DNA of 64,000 nucleotides, taken from the NCBI RefSeq assembly GCF_001314605.1, contig NZ_LIHP01000001.1:186001-250000 (forward strand), read 5' to 3'. The translations under genes and the position numbers were made by a program. Below, in pieces: positions 46,679 to 55,263 of this stretch. Each line of letters begins with the position of its first letter. The first letter of the stretch is position 1. Under the pieces are notes generated by a model, which was not told the origin of the DNA, searched no databases, and worked only from the letters and a program-made list of their open reading frames with translations. Origin of the DNA: Marinobacter sp. HL-58. GTDB taxonomy: Bacteria > Pseudomonadota > Gammaproteobacteria > Pseudomonadales > Oleiphilaceae.

Positions 46679-48917
46679 GGCCGCCCCTGGATACAGCAGG
46701 GACCAGCGAATTGCCGAGCTGGAAGCCGAGAACGAACGCCTACGGAAAATACGCGATGCCCTGATTGTGCGGGTGGAATCCGGCTCGGCCCACAAGCCGG
46801 AACCCTATGCCGTGTTTGAACACTCGGTGGTGCTGGCGGAGCAGGTGCGTGAGCGCACCGAAGCGCTCAACCAGACCATGGATGAGCTCAAGGGCAGCAA
46901 CAAAGCCCTGAACCGCGCCCGTGAGGAAGCTGAAACCACCCGCCAGCGGCTGGTGGATGCCATTGAAAGCATTGCTGACGGTTTTGTCCTCTTCGACCAC
47001 CGGCACCGGCTCATCCAGTGCAACAGCCGGTTCCGCAGTTACTGGAAACACTCCGGCGTTGAGGTGCCACCGGCGGGTACTTCCATTGCCGAAGTGAAGC
47101 AGCGTGCAGTCAGCTCCGGGCTGATCGTGGAAGAGCATGCCAACGCCTCCTCCGAGGGGGTGGTGTTCCTGCTGTCCAATGGCCGCTGGGTGCAGATGAC
47201 GGAAAGGCACACCCGGGAAGGTGGGCTGGTGGTGCTGTACTCCGATATCACCGACGTCAAGAACAGTGAGATGGCCCGCCGCATCAAGGCGCTGGAGGAA
47301 AGCGAGCGCTGGATACGGGTGGTCACCGACCATGTGCCCGCGTTGATCGCCTATGTCGGCGCCGACATGACGGTGCAATTCTGCAACAAGGTTTATGAGG
47401 CCTGGTATGGCCGTAATGGTGAATCCCCCCTGGGCAAGCACCTGCAGGAGGTTCACCAGCCGGAGCTGTACCGGCGGCTTCTGCCCCATGTCCAGAAAGT
47501 GCTGAAAGGCAGCAGCGTCAATTTCGAGTTCGAGGAAACCAACGACACCGGAGAGACCCGCTACATGCTCCGGGCCTATGTGCCCAATGTAGATACAGAA
47601 GGGCGGGTGACGGGCTTCTTCGTGCTGATCCGGGACATTACCGACCGCCGAAAAACCGCACTGGCGCTGGAGCAGGCCTATGACGACCTGGAACAGCGGG
47701 TCAAGGAGCGCACCGCTGCCCTGACCGGGCTCAACCAACAGCTGCGACAGGAAATAGACGAACGCGCCCAGGTGGAGGCCAGGCTGCGGGACGCCAAGCT
47801 GGATGCCGAGCGGGCCAACCTGTCCAAGACCAAGTTCCTGGCTGCGGTCAGCCATGACCTGCTGCAGCCCCTGAACGCCGCCCGTCTGTTCACCAGTGCC
47901 CTGCAGGAGCACTCCTTCGGGCCCAAGGCGGAGGGACTGGTGCGCTCGGTCAGCACTTCGCTGGACGACGTGGAAAACCTGCTGGGTACCCTGGTGGATA
48001 TCTCCAAGCTGGATGCCGGCGTTATCAAGCCGGATATCATGGCGTTTGACCTGCGGGATCTGCTCAACAACATTGCCCGGGAGTTCCGCCAGATGGCGCT
48101 GGCGGAAGGGCTGACCCTGGATTTCGTGCCGTCATCCGCGGTTGTGGAATCCGATTCTCAGTTGCTGGCGCGCATTCTCCGCAACTTCCTTACCAACGCC
48201 ATTCGCTATACCGGCTCCGGGCGTATCCTGCTGGGCTGCCGCAGACGGTCTGACCATATACTTCTGCAGGTCTGGGATACCGGCCCGGGCATTCCCGGCG
48301 ACAAGCTGACGGAAATTTTCCAGGAGTTCAAACGCATCCGTCCCGCCGGTTCGCAGCCTGACAAGGGATTGGGGCTGGGGTTGGCGATTGTGGACAAGAT
48401 CTCGCGGATGCTGGGCCACGAGGTGACCGTATCGTCTATCGAAGGCAAAGGTTCAGTCTTCAGTGTGAAGGTACCCGTCGGGCGATTGCAGCCCAAGAGG
48501 CAGGCCCAGGAGGAAAACCGGATCGTTTCAAACGACAGTGGCCTCGGCGGTGCCAGGATCTGGGTGATTGATAACGACCACGCCATTTGCAGCGGGATGA
48601 AGACGCTGCTGGAAGGCTGGGACTGCGAGGTGCTTGCCGCGGTATCCCTGGAGGACCTGGAACGCCAGGTGGACCCGGCTGAGAGCCCGGTGGACCTGAT
48701 CCTGGCGGACTATCACCTGGATAACGACGAGAACGGCGTGGATGTGGTGGCCAATATCAACGGACGCCGACATTGCCCGGCCCCGGTGGTGATGATTACC
48801 GCCAATTACACCAACGAGCTGAAGCAGCATATCCGTGAGCTGGGCTACGTGCTGATGAACAAACCGGTGAAGCCGCTGAAATTGCGCAGTGCGTTGAGTC
48901 ATCTGCTGAGGGGGTGA
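46656..48917 (+). CDS. nahK: PAS-containing hybrid histidine kinase (NahK/ErcS' type)
   Basis: 753 residues from ATG 46656, inside the end of nosP (23-bp overlap). Order: N-terminal coiled coil, PAS 1 (about 95-210), PAS 2 (about 220-340), coiled coil, HisKA with FLAAVSHDLLQPLNAARLF, HATPase with NFLTNAIRYTGSGRI and GLGLGLAIVDKIS, and a C-terminal receiver (WVIDNDHAICSGM; LILADYHLD; NKPVKP). All catalytic residues look intact. There are no TM helices, so it is cytoplasmic. The P. aeruginosa counterpart PA1976 (NahK, ErcS') passes phosphate to HptB and influences biofilm and ethanol oxidation. Confidence 0.9.
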   Translation: MSVTDTTEAAPGYSRDQRIAELEAENERLRKIRDALIVRVESGSAHKPEPYAVFEHSVVLAEQVRERTEALNQTMDELKGSNKALNRAREEAETTRQRLVDAIESIADGFVLFDHRHRLIQCNSRFRSYWKHSGVEVPPAGTSIAEVKQRAVSSGLIVEEHANASSEGVVFLLSNGRWVQMTERHTREGGLVVLYSDITDVKNSEMARRIKALEESERWIRVVTDHVPALIAYVGADMTVQFCNKVYEAWYGRNGESPLGKHLQEVHQPELYRRLLPHVQKVLKGSSVNFEFEETNDTGETRYMLRAYVPNVDTEGRVTGFFVLIRDITDRRKTALALEQAYDDLEQRVKERTAALTGLNQQLRQEIDERAQVEARLRDAKLDAERANLSKTKFLAAVSHDLLQPLNAARLFTSALQEHSFGPKAEGLVRSVSTSLDDVENLLGTLVDISKLDAGVIKPDIMAFDLRDLLNNIAREFRQMALAEGLTLDFVPSSAVVESDSQLLARILRNFLTNAIRYTGSGRILLGCRRRSDHILLQVWDTGPGIPGDKLTEIFQEFKRIRPAGSQPDKGLGLGLAIVDKISRMLGHEVTVSSIEGKGSVFSVKVPVGRLQPKRQAQEENRIVSNDSGLGGARIWVIDNDHAICSGMKTLLEGWDCEVLAAVSLEDLERQVDPAESPVDLILADYHLDNDENGVDVVANINGRRHCPAPVVMITANYTNELKQHIRELGYVLMNKPVKPLKLRSALSHLLRG

Positions 48918-48933
48918 GGGTGTTCGGGATCCT

Positions 48934-49073
48934 GTCGGATTACGGCTTCGCCTAATCCGACCTACAGGGAGTAAAACCGGAAAACGTAGGTCGGATTAGG
49001 CGCAGCCGTAATCCGACAAACAGCCTCCCGCCTAACAAACGTAGGTCGGATTAGCCGAAGGCGTAATCCGACA
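48934..49073. repeat. REP-like palindromic cluster 2 (three copies)
   Basis: Copies at 48934-48965 (forward), 48986-49018 and 49041-49073 (reverse) of the same 33-bp unit as cluster 1, with loop changes that keep the pairing (CGGCTTCGCC, GGCGCAGCC, GCCGAAGGC). The cluster fills the space between the convergent stops of nahK and erdR. Confidence 0.9.
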
Positions 49074-49096
49074 AACCAGCTCACGTGAAGGAAATG

Positions 49097-49774
49097 CTAC
49101 CGCTTCAAGTACTGACTGAAATCCACATCACTGGCCGACAGAATCGCCTGCACCCGGTTATGCACCCCAAGCTTGCGCAGAATCGCCGATACATGGGCCT
49201 TCACCGTGGTTTCGGCAATGTTCAGGTTATAGGCAATCTGCTTGTTGGATTCCCCCTTGGACATGCGCTCCAGCACTAGCAGCTGGCGGCGGGTGAGGGA
49301 GTTCAGCAGTTCCGGTGAAATCGGGTTGTCTTCGTTGCGGCTGCGGCGGCTGGTGCTCTCCTTGCCGGTACGGATGATGTCCGAGGGCAGGTACACGTTG
49401 CCATTGAGAATCTGCTGGATGGCTTCGGTCATCTGGGCGCGGGGCGAGGATTTGGTAATAAACCCGCAGGCGCCGTAGGTAATGGCCTGCAGCACAACCT
49501 GCTTGTCCTCTTCCGCCGACACGATCACCACGGGAATGGTGGGCGCTTCGTTGCGCAGGGAAATCAGGCCGTTCAGGCCGTGCATTCCGGGCATGTTCAG
49601 GTCCAGCAGGATCAGGTCCAGGTCGTCGTTCTCTCGGGTAATCTCCAGGGCGCTGTCCAGATCGGCGGTTTCAATGATTTCACTGCCGGCAAAGCCCGAC
49701 GAAATCACGCTGCTGATGGCCTCGCGGAAAAGCGGGTGGTCGTCGGCAATCAGGATCTTGTAGGCCGGCTCCAT
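49097..49774 (-). CDS. erdR: NarL/LuxR-family response regulator ErdR
   Basis: 225 residues from ATG 49774, with AGGTGG eight bases upstream; a longer frame to 49870 lacks a site. Receiver: [44 protein letters not shown] and ITKSSPR. The C-terminal HTH is [20 protein letters not shown] followed by [17 protein letters not shown]. It closely resembles P. aeruginosa ErdR (PA1978, also CrbR), an activator of ethanol and acetate utilisation genes such as acs and exa. Synteny nosP-nahK-erdR-eraSR is preserved. It is convergent with nahK. Confidence 0.92.
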   Translation of the reverse strand: MEPAYKILIADDHPLFREAISSVISSGFAGSEIIETADLDSALEITRENDDLDLILLDLNMPGMHGLNGLISLRNEAPTIPVVIVSAEEDKQVVLQAITYGACGFITKSSPRAQMTEAIQQILNGNVYLPSDIIRTGKESTSRRSRNEDNPISPELLNSLTRRQLLVLERMSKGESNKQIAYNLNIAETTVKAHVSAILRKLGVHNRVQAILSASDVDFSQYLKR

Positions 49775-49993
49775 GGATGGTTCCACCTGTTTGTTGTCAT
49801 TATGTGGGGTTGTTTCCGATGCATGATAGCGCTTTTCGGAAGAGAGTGCGGCATCGAGCTCATTAAGCATGGCGGCCTCCTGTGCAGAGGATCTCCGGCG
49901 TTGGAGCCGATCCTCTGGTTATTATTGTGATGGTTTCATTACACGCCATCTGCGCCTCGGGTTGAATGCGACCATCGCACCAAAAAACAGGCA

Positions 49994-50008
49994 CCAAAGT
50001 ACTATTCT
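49994..50008 (+). promoter_or_regulatory. Candidate regulator site CCAAAGTACTATTCT
   Basis: The 15-mer resembles CTAAAGAACTATTCC at 56533 and CCAAAGTGGCATTCT at 61343, each upstream of a plus-strand gene of the alcohol regulon. Here it is 32 bp before the binding-protein ATG, in the erdR-ABC divergent region (49775-50039). Confidence 0.5.
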
Positions 50009-50039
50009 TGCCCGGCGCCGGGCTTCGTATCGTGGAGGG

Positions 50040-51065
50040 ATGAACCAACAACCGATAACAAAGCCCGATATAGCGCCATTTACCGGCCGGATCCGCCTGC
50101 TCCTGCAGGCCGTGTTCGCACTTCTGTTTTTTTGTGCGCTGGCCGGATTCGCCCGGGCAGGGGAAGACGATTCGGCGCCGTTGCCGGTTCTGTCCATCAG
50201 CGTGCTGCAATTCGGCACCGCCCACTGGGAGCTGGACCATATCCTGCACCGGGGGCTGGACCGGAAGAACGGCTACCGCCTGGAGCTGAAACTGGTGGCC
50301 AATCTACCGGCTTCCCGTCTTGCGGTCACAGGCGGGTCGGTCAACGGCGCTGTTGCCGACCTGCTATGGGCGCAGTCCCGTTTCCAGGCTGACAAGCCCT
50401 TCCTTTACGTGCCCTTCTCGTCCCAGATCGGCGATATTGTCGTGCCCGAGGGTTCGGATATCCGCTCCGTGGCCGACCTTGCCGGCAAGCGTATCGGCGT
50501 TGCCGGCGGGCCGGACAGCAAGGGCTGGATACTGGTGCAGAACGTGGCCGGCCAACAAGGGCTGGATCTGGAAGAGTCCGCGGATGTCCAGTTTGCAGCG
50601 CCACCGCTGCTGAGCCAGGCCCTGAAGCGGGGACAGGTGGATGTCATCATTACCTACTGGCACTTTGCGGCCCGCCTGAAGGGCGAGGGCGGCTGGCGCT
50701 CTGCGATCGGCATGGCAGACCTGCTGACCGCCCTGGATCTGGACAGGAACCTGCCGGTTCTGGGCTACGTCTTTCCCGCGGAATGGGCCAGAGACCACGG
50801 GCCGCTGATTGATCGCTTTGCCGCCTCCCTGCACCAGGCCAAAACGGAACTGGCGGACGATCAGTCCCACTGGCAGCGCCTGCGACCGCTCATGGGAGAC
50901 CCGGAAGATGGTGTGTTCCAGGCGCTACAGGCCGGATTCATTGCCGGCATACCGGAGCCCCAGACCGATCAGCGGGTGGCCGATTTACAGCGCCTGCTGA
51001 CCCTCACCGGTGCCGATCCCGATACCCTCATGCCGGCGGACCTGTTCCACCGGAGACAGCCGTGA
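50040..51065 (+). CDS. NitT/TauT-type ABC transporter substrate-binding protein
   Basis: 341 residues from ATG 50040. A signal peptide (LLLQAVFALLFFCALAGFARA) precedes a periplasmic NMT1/SsuA-like fold: ISVLQFGTAHWELDHILHRG, DIVVPEGSDIRSVADLAGKR, IGVAGGPDSKGWILVQ, and ALKRGQVDVIITYWHFAARL. The family binds sulfonates, nitrate, pyrimidine precursors and similar molecules; the ligand here is unknown. GGAGG lies very close to the ATG. It overlaps the permease start (GTGA). It is divergent from erdR and has the motif described above just upstream, suggesting control with alcohol oxidation. Confidence 0.85.
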   Translation: MNQQPITKPDIAPFTGRIRLLLQAVFALLFFCALAGFARAGEDDSAPLPVLSISVLQFGTAHWELDHILHRGLDRKNGYRLELKLVANLPASRLAVTGGSVNGAVADLLWAQSRFQADKPFLYVPFSSQIGDIVVPEGSDIRSVADLAGKRIGVAGGPDSKGWILVQNVAGQQGLDLEESADVQFAAPPLLSQALKRGQVDVIITYWHFAARLKGEGGWRSAIGMADLLTALDLDRNLPVLGYVFPAEWARDHGPLIDRFAASLHQAKTELADDQSHWQRLRPLMGDPEDGVFQALQAGFIAGIPEPQTDQRVADLQRLLTLTGADPDTLMPADLFHRRQP

Positions 51066-51838
51066 GTACCAGCAACGGCCGCCCGCCCGCCTGGAGCTAC
51101 TGGGTCGTCCTGCCGTCGTTCGTGCTGGTCTGGGGCCTGGTGGCCTGGTGGCTCAAATCCCCGTTGCTGCCCACGCCCATGAACGTCCTCGACACGCTGA
51201 TCAGGGAATCTGCTTCCGGCGAACTCTGGCACCACCTTGGCGCGACGCTGGGGCGGGTCATCGTGGCCTTTGTCCTGGCGATGCTGCTGGGCACTGCGAT
51301 CGGCATTGTCATGGGCCGGTCAAAAACCACCAACGCCCTCTTTGACCCCATGCTGGTGCTGCTGCTCAACCTGCCGGCGCTGGTGACCATCATCCTGATG
51401 TACGTGTGGTTCGGCCTGGTGGAAGTGGCGGCGGTGATGGCCGTGGTCATCAACAAGGTGCCCAATGTTGCCGTTACCGTACGCGAAGGCGCCCGCAGCC
51501 TGGACTACCGGCTGGAAGAAATGGCCACGGTGTATGACTTCACCCGCTGGCAGCGATTCCGTGACGTCTGGGTACCGCAACTCTTCCCCTACCTCATGGC
51601 CGCTACCCGGGGCGGCCTGGCGCTGATTTGGAAAATCGTCCTGGTGGTGGAATTGCTGGGCCGCTCCGACGGTATCGGCTTCCAGCTGCACCTGGCCTTC
51701 CAGGTGTTCGATGTGGCCAGCATCCTCGCCTACAGCGTGGCGTTTATTGCCGTGGTGCAGCTCATCGAACTGGTCATACTGCAGCCCCTTGATCGCCGCT
51801 CCAGCCGCTGGCGCCAGCCGGAGGCCGCCCATGCTTGA
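51062..51838 (+). CDS. NitT/TauT-type ABC transporter permease
   Basis: 258 residues from GTG 51062. Six predicted TM helices; the coupling loop near residues 140-165 (EGARSLDYRLEEMATVYDFT) is the EAA-type motif of BPD_transp_1. The sequence begins PAWSYWVVLPSFVLVWGLVA. It overlaps the binding-protein gene by four bases and the ATPase gene by eight, so the three form one operon. Confidence 0.9.
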   Translation: MSTSNGRPPAWSYWVVLPSFVLVWGLVAWWLKSPLLPTPMNVLDTLIRESASGELWHHLGATLGRVIVAFVLAMLLGTAIGIVMGRSKTTNALFDPMLVLLLNLPALVTIILMYVWFGLVEVAAVMAVVINKVPNVAVTVREGARSLDYRLEEMATVYDFTRWQRFRDVWVPQLFPYLMAATRGGLALIWKIVLVVELLGRSDGIGFQLHLAFQVFDVASILAYSVAFIAVVQLIELVILQPLDRRSSRWRQPEAAHA

Positions 51839-52505
51839 ACTGCAGATTGCCGGCCGCAGCTTCGGCCAGCCGGTACTGGGAGAGGTCTTCGCCACGATCG
51901 AAAGGGGCGACCGCATCTGCCTGCTGGGGCCGTCCGGGATTGGTAAAACCACACTGTTGAACGCCATCGCCGGGCTGGATAAGACCATTCCCACGGAAGC
52001 TATCATTGGGCGAGAGAAACTCCGGGTGGGTTATCTGTTTCAGGAACATCGGCTGCTGCCTTGGCGGACTCTGAATGCCAATCTACGGCTCGTGGGAGCC
52101 AGTGAGCGAGAGGCGGAAAGCCTTCTGGGTGAGGTGGGGCTCGCGGGTTACGGTCACTACCTGCCGGACCAGCTGTCCCTCGGCATGGCCCGGCGGGCGG
52201 CGCTGGCCCGTTGTCTTGCCGTGAAGCCCGATCTGTTGTTGCTGGATGAACCGTTTGCGTCGTTGGATCCGGTGATGGCTGGGGAACTTAAAACGCTGAT
52301 TGCCAGGATTCTGGATGCGAAACCCGAGATGGCGATGATTTGTGTGACTCATGATGGGGGTGATGCGGAGATTCTGGCGAATCGGTTGTGGTATCTGGAC
52401 GGCAAGCCGGCGCGATTGCAGTGGGATGACAGGGTGGGGGGTGAGCCTGGACTTATCGACGGTTTGTTAGGGAAGTTGCGTCGGCTGGATTTGGCGGGTT
52501 CATGA
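51831..52505 (+). CDS. NitT/TauT-type ABC transporter ATP-binding protein
   Basis: 224 residues from ATG 51831. Walker A LLGPSGIGKTTLLNAIAG, Q-loop YLFQEHRLLPW, signature LSLGMARRAALARCLA, Walker B LLLLDEPFASLD, switch VTHD. The signature LSLGM departs from LSGGQ but remains acceptable. It is slightly short for the family (about 250) yet complete. A REP-like cluster follows the stop by six bases. Confidence 0.9.
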   Translation: MLELQIAGRSFGQPVLGEVFATIERGDRICLLGPSGIGKTTLLNAIAGLDKTIPTEAIIGREKLRVGYLFQEHRLLPWRTLNANLRLVGASEREAESLLGEVGLAGYGHYLPDQLSLGMARRAALARCLAVKPDLLLLDEPFASLDPVMAGELKTLIARILDAKPEMAMICVTHDGGDAEILANRLWYLDGKPARLQWDDRVGGEPGLIDGLLGKLRRLDLAGS

Positions 52506-52510
52506 GGGAT

Positions 52511-52643
52511 TGTCGGATTACGGCTTCGCCTAATCCGACCTACGGAGAACAGTTTTTTGTAGGTCGTATAGAGCGGAGCGAAATGCGACGGGGGGTTGCG
52601 TGGACCTGTTGTCGGATTACGCCTGCGGCTAATCCGACCTACG
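52511..52643. repeat. REP-like palindromic cluster 3
   Basis: Two forward copies (52511-52544, 52610-52643) flank a diverged reverse copy (about 52559-52590, GTAGGTCGTATAGAGCGGAG then CGAAATGCGAC). The diverged copy keeps the terminal GTAGGTCG but has another core, so at least two sub-types exist. It lies between convergent ABC operons. Confidence 0.85.
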
Positions 52644-52647
52644 CGGA

Positions 52648-52694
52648 GCCATGGATGGCGGAGCTCAAGCGCTACATGGATATGCTTGAGCGTG
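52648..52694. repeat. Short structured element, second copy of the CATGGATG type
   Basis: GCCAT-GG-ATGGC is followed by CTCAAGC, a loop with ACATGGA, GCTTGAG, then CGTG. This mirrors the centre of the element at 21764-21871: hairpin on CATGGATG, second hairpin with ACATGGA, then AGCGTG. It lies just past REP cluster 3. Confidence 0.65.
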
Positions 52695-52732
52695 TTTTGG
52701 AAGCCTCTCCCCTACAACCCACTACCGCCCAG

Positions 52733-53536
52733 TCAAGCAGGCTTTCCGCCAAGAATCTTTGTTCGCTGCGGCCTGAACCCGGCTGTGGCGAGCAGGGCGA
52801 GAACAATTGCCACCCCGGTGGTAATACCGTAAGCCATTGGGTTCCATTCCAGGTACAAGGAAAATCGGATCGCCTCCACCGCGTGGGTGAACGGGTTGAA
52901 CTGGCAGATCCAGTAGAGCCAGGGGCTGGCTTCGTTCATGCGCCAGAGCGGATAGAGCGCCGAGGACATAAAGAACATGGGGAAGATGACAAAGTTCATC
53001 ACCCCGGCAAAGTTTTCCAGTTGTTTGATCCAGGTGGCGATCAGCAGGCCCAGAGCCCCGAGCATCAGGCTGGTTAATACCAAAGCCGGCAACACTGCCA
53101 GATAGCCCCACAAAGGCGGCTCCACATCCACCAACAAGGCCAGTAGCAGGAACACATACACCTGTCCCACAGACACCACGCCCATGGACAGAAGCTTGGT
53201 CACCAGTAGAAAAGGCCGCGGCAGCGGGCTCATCAATAGCACCCGCATACTGCCCAGTTCCCGGTCATACACCATGGACAGAGCCCCCTGCATGCTGTTG
53301 AACAGGATAATCATCCCGCACAGGCCGGGGGCGATGTAGGTTTCGTAGGTGATGTAGGTTTCATAGGGCGGAATGATGGAAATGCCCAGCACCGCCCGGA
53401 AGCCGGCGGCAAACACCACCAGCCACAGCAGCGGCCGCACCAGGGCGCTGGCGAAGCGGGTGCGTTGCTGCCAGAAGCGCAGCCACTCCCGGGTCTGGAT
53501 GCCGATGAAACAGTGCCAGTAATGGGCGGCCTTCAT
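52733..53536 (-). CDS. pedC: ABC-2 type permease of the PQQ-alcohol cluster (PedC type)
   Basis: 267 residues, six predicted TM helices, ABC-2 family: TREWLRFWQQRTRFASALVR near the N-terminus, YDRELGSMRVLLMSPLPRP (conserved cytoplasmic loop) and FPMFFMSSALYPLWRMNEAS. It matches permeases found only beside PQQ alcohol dehydrogenases and is probably an exporter with the ATPase upstream (two-base gap). The substrate is unknown; suggestions include efflux of toxic aldehydes or alcohols. Confidence 0.85.
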   Translation of the reverse strand: MKAAHYWHCFIGIQTREWLRFWQQRTRFASALVRPLLWLVVFAAGFRAVLGISIIPPYETYITYETYIAPGLCGMIILFNSMQGALSMVYDRELGSMRVLLMSPLPRPFLLVTKLLSMGVVSVGQVYVFLLLALLVDVEPPLWGYLAVLPALVLTSLMLGALGLLIATWIKQLENFAGVMNFVIFPMFFMSSALYPLWRMNEASPWLYWICQFNPFTHAVEAIRFSLYLEWNPMAYGITTGVAIVLALLATAGFRPQRTKILGGKPA

Positions 53537-53538
53537 GG

Positions 53539-54261
53539 TTATCCGGCTCCGGTCAGGGTGTGGAAGGTTTCCGCCAGGTCGCGGGTGCCTTCGGCTTCGC
53601 AGATGGCGTGGCCCGCACCGTCGGCCAGCAGCTTGCCCTCATGCAGGATCAGCACCCGGTCTTCCGGGCGAACCTCCTCGATCAGGTGCGTGGCCCAGAG
53701 CACCGTCAGGCCGTCCGATTCGCAGAGCCTGCGCACGTGATCGTTCAGCCCCCGGCGGCTGGCCACATCCAGCCCCACCGTGGGCTCGTCCAGCAACAGC
53801 AGGGAAGGCTCGTGGAGCAGGGCGCGGGCGATCTCCACCCGCCGGCGGTGGCCGCCGTTGAGTTTTCGTACCGGCTCGTTCGCCCGTTCAAGCAGTTGGA
53901 AACGCGCAAGCTCCCGGTCGCCCCGCACCCTGGCCTCTTTGCGGGACAGGCCATGGAGTGCGGCGTGATACAGCAGGTTCTGGCGCACGGTGAGGTCCAG
54001 GTCCAGGGCATTCTGCTGGAACACCACGCCAATCTGGCGCATGGCGTCGGCGGGTTGTTTCTTCAGGGACTGCCCGGCCATCAGGATATCCCCCTGCTGG
54101 AGCGCAAGCAGCCGGGTCAGAAGGCCGAACAGTGTGGACTTGCCGGCGCCGTTGGGACCCAGCAGGGCATGAAAACCGCCGGAGGTCAGCGCGAAGCTGA
54201 CCTCCCTGAGTACCGGCTTGTCGCCGTAGCGAAAGCTGAGGTTGCGGGCTTCAATGGTCAT
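53539..54261 (-). CDS. pedB: ABC exporter ATP-binding protein of the PQQ-alcohol cluster (PedB type)
   Basis: 240 residues. Walker A LLGPNGAGKSTLFGLLTRLL, Q-loop VVFQQNALD, signature LNGGHRRRVEIARALL, Walker B LLLLDEPTVGLD, switch WATHL. The signature reads LNGGH instead of LSGGQ, and the switch His is present. Its start overlaps the propeller stop by four bases. Together with the downstream permease it forms a DrrAB-like export pair. Confidence 0.88.
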   Translation of the reverse strand: MTIEARNLSFRYGDKPVLREVSFALTSGGFHALLGPNGAGKSTLFGLLTRLLALQQGDILMAGQSLKKQPADAMRQIGVVFQQNALDLDLTVRQNLLYHAALHGLSRKEARVRGDRELARFQLLERANEPVRKLNGGHRRRVEIARALLHEPSLLLLDEPTVGLDVASRRGLNDHVRRLCESDGLTVLWATHLIEEVRPEDRVLILHEGKLLADGAGHAICEAEGTRDLAETFHTLTGAG

Positions 54262-55232
54262 GAAGTGGGATCAATGACCACACCCCAGGGGAAGCGGCCC
54301 ACCTTGATGGATTTGATCACCTTCAGGTCTTCCACATCGATGACCGATACGTCACTGGACACACCGTTGGTGGTATAGAGGTACTTCTCGTCCTTGTCCA
54401 GATCCAGCTGCCAGACCCGGGCGCCCACCAGCAGGTAATCCAGCACTTCGTAGGTTTGCGCATCCACGACGGCTACGTGGTTCGAGGGGCCCAGGGCCAC
54501 AAAAGCGTACTTGCCGTCTGAAGTGAGTTCGATACCGACCGGCTGTACCTGGTCCTGGGGAACCCCCTTGATCTTGAACTCGATCTGCTGGATCTCTTCA
54601 ATGGTATCTACATCATAGATGTGTACGGTGCCGCCGATCTCTGCCGAGGCCCAGGCAATCTTGCTGTCTCTGGTGAACTCCACGTGGCGCGGGCGCTGGC
54701 CGACGACGGTGTTTTTCTCGATCTCGAAGGTCTCGGTGTTGATCCAGTGCAGCATGCTGGAGGTTTCGCTGGTGTTCACCGCCCACTTGCCGTCCGGGCT
54801 GACCGCCATACCCTCAGGCTCCACGCCCACGTCGATCTGGGCCAGCACGTCCTTGGTTTCTACATCCACCACGGTCACGATAGCATCGTCTTCATTGGCG
54901 ATGTACAGATGTCTGTTGTTGGGGTGCAGGGCAAATTGCTCGGGGTCTTCACCGGAAGGCAGGGTGTCGATGATCTTCCGGGTGGCCAGGTCCAGCACCT
55001 GCACGGTGTCGTCGTCACTGGCGCAGATGAAGAGTCTGGTGTGGTCCTTGGAGAGCAGAATGCCCCTGGGCCGTGCGCCTACCTCAATGGTATCCACCAC
55101 CTCATGGGTTTCGGTGTCGATAACAGAAATCGTATCGTCTTTCTCGTTGGACACGTAGGCCAGGCTGGCCAGCGCGGGGCCGGAAAGGCTGATGGCAGCG
55201 GCCAGTGTGGCGATTCTGAATGCATTTTTCAT
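54258..55232 (-). CDS. PQQ-dependent catabolism-associated YVTN beta-propeller protein
   Basis: 324 residues from ATG 55232 with AAGGAA upstream. The signal peptide ends GPALAS. Seven or so YVTN-type blades follow, each with a D-x-x-T-x-x-V core: SNEKDDTISVIDTETHEVVD, ASDDDTVQVLDLATRKIID, ANEDDAIVTVVDVETKDVLA, NGVSSDVSVIDVEDLKVIKS. It is periplasmic. Such propellers accompany PQQ dehydrogenase ABC genes in Pseudomonas (PedA2-like). Ligand and role are unknown. Confidence 0.88.
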   Translation of the reverse strand: MKNAFRIATLAAAISLSGPALASLAYVSNEKDDTISVIDTETHEVVDTIEVGARPRGILLSKDHTRLFICASDDDTVQVLDLATRKIIDTLPSGEDPEQFALHPNNRHLYIANEDDAIVTVVDVETKDVLAQIDVGVEPEGMAVSPDGKWAVNTSETSSMLHWINTETFEIEKNTVVGQRPRHVEFTRDSKIAWASAEIGGTVHIYDVDTIEEIQQIEFKIKGVPQDQVQPVGIELTSDGKYAFVALGPSNHVAVVDAQTYEVLDYLLVGARVWQLDLDKDEKYLYTTNGVSSDVSVIDVEDLKVIKSIKVGRFPWGVVIDPTS

Positions 55233-55263
55233 GGTTGGTGTTCCTTCTTGTTCTTCATTGGGG

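Noticed and set aside
46740..47912. Minus-strand open frame opposite nahK
   Set aside because: Shadow of the PAS/kinase gene; no domain or ribosome site.
49775..49870. Longer ErdR start at 49870
   Set aside because: Receiver homology begins at [12 protein letters not shown] and AGGTGG marks ATG 49774; the extension is unlike ErdR.
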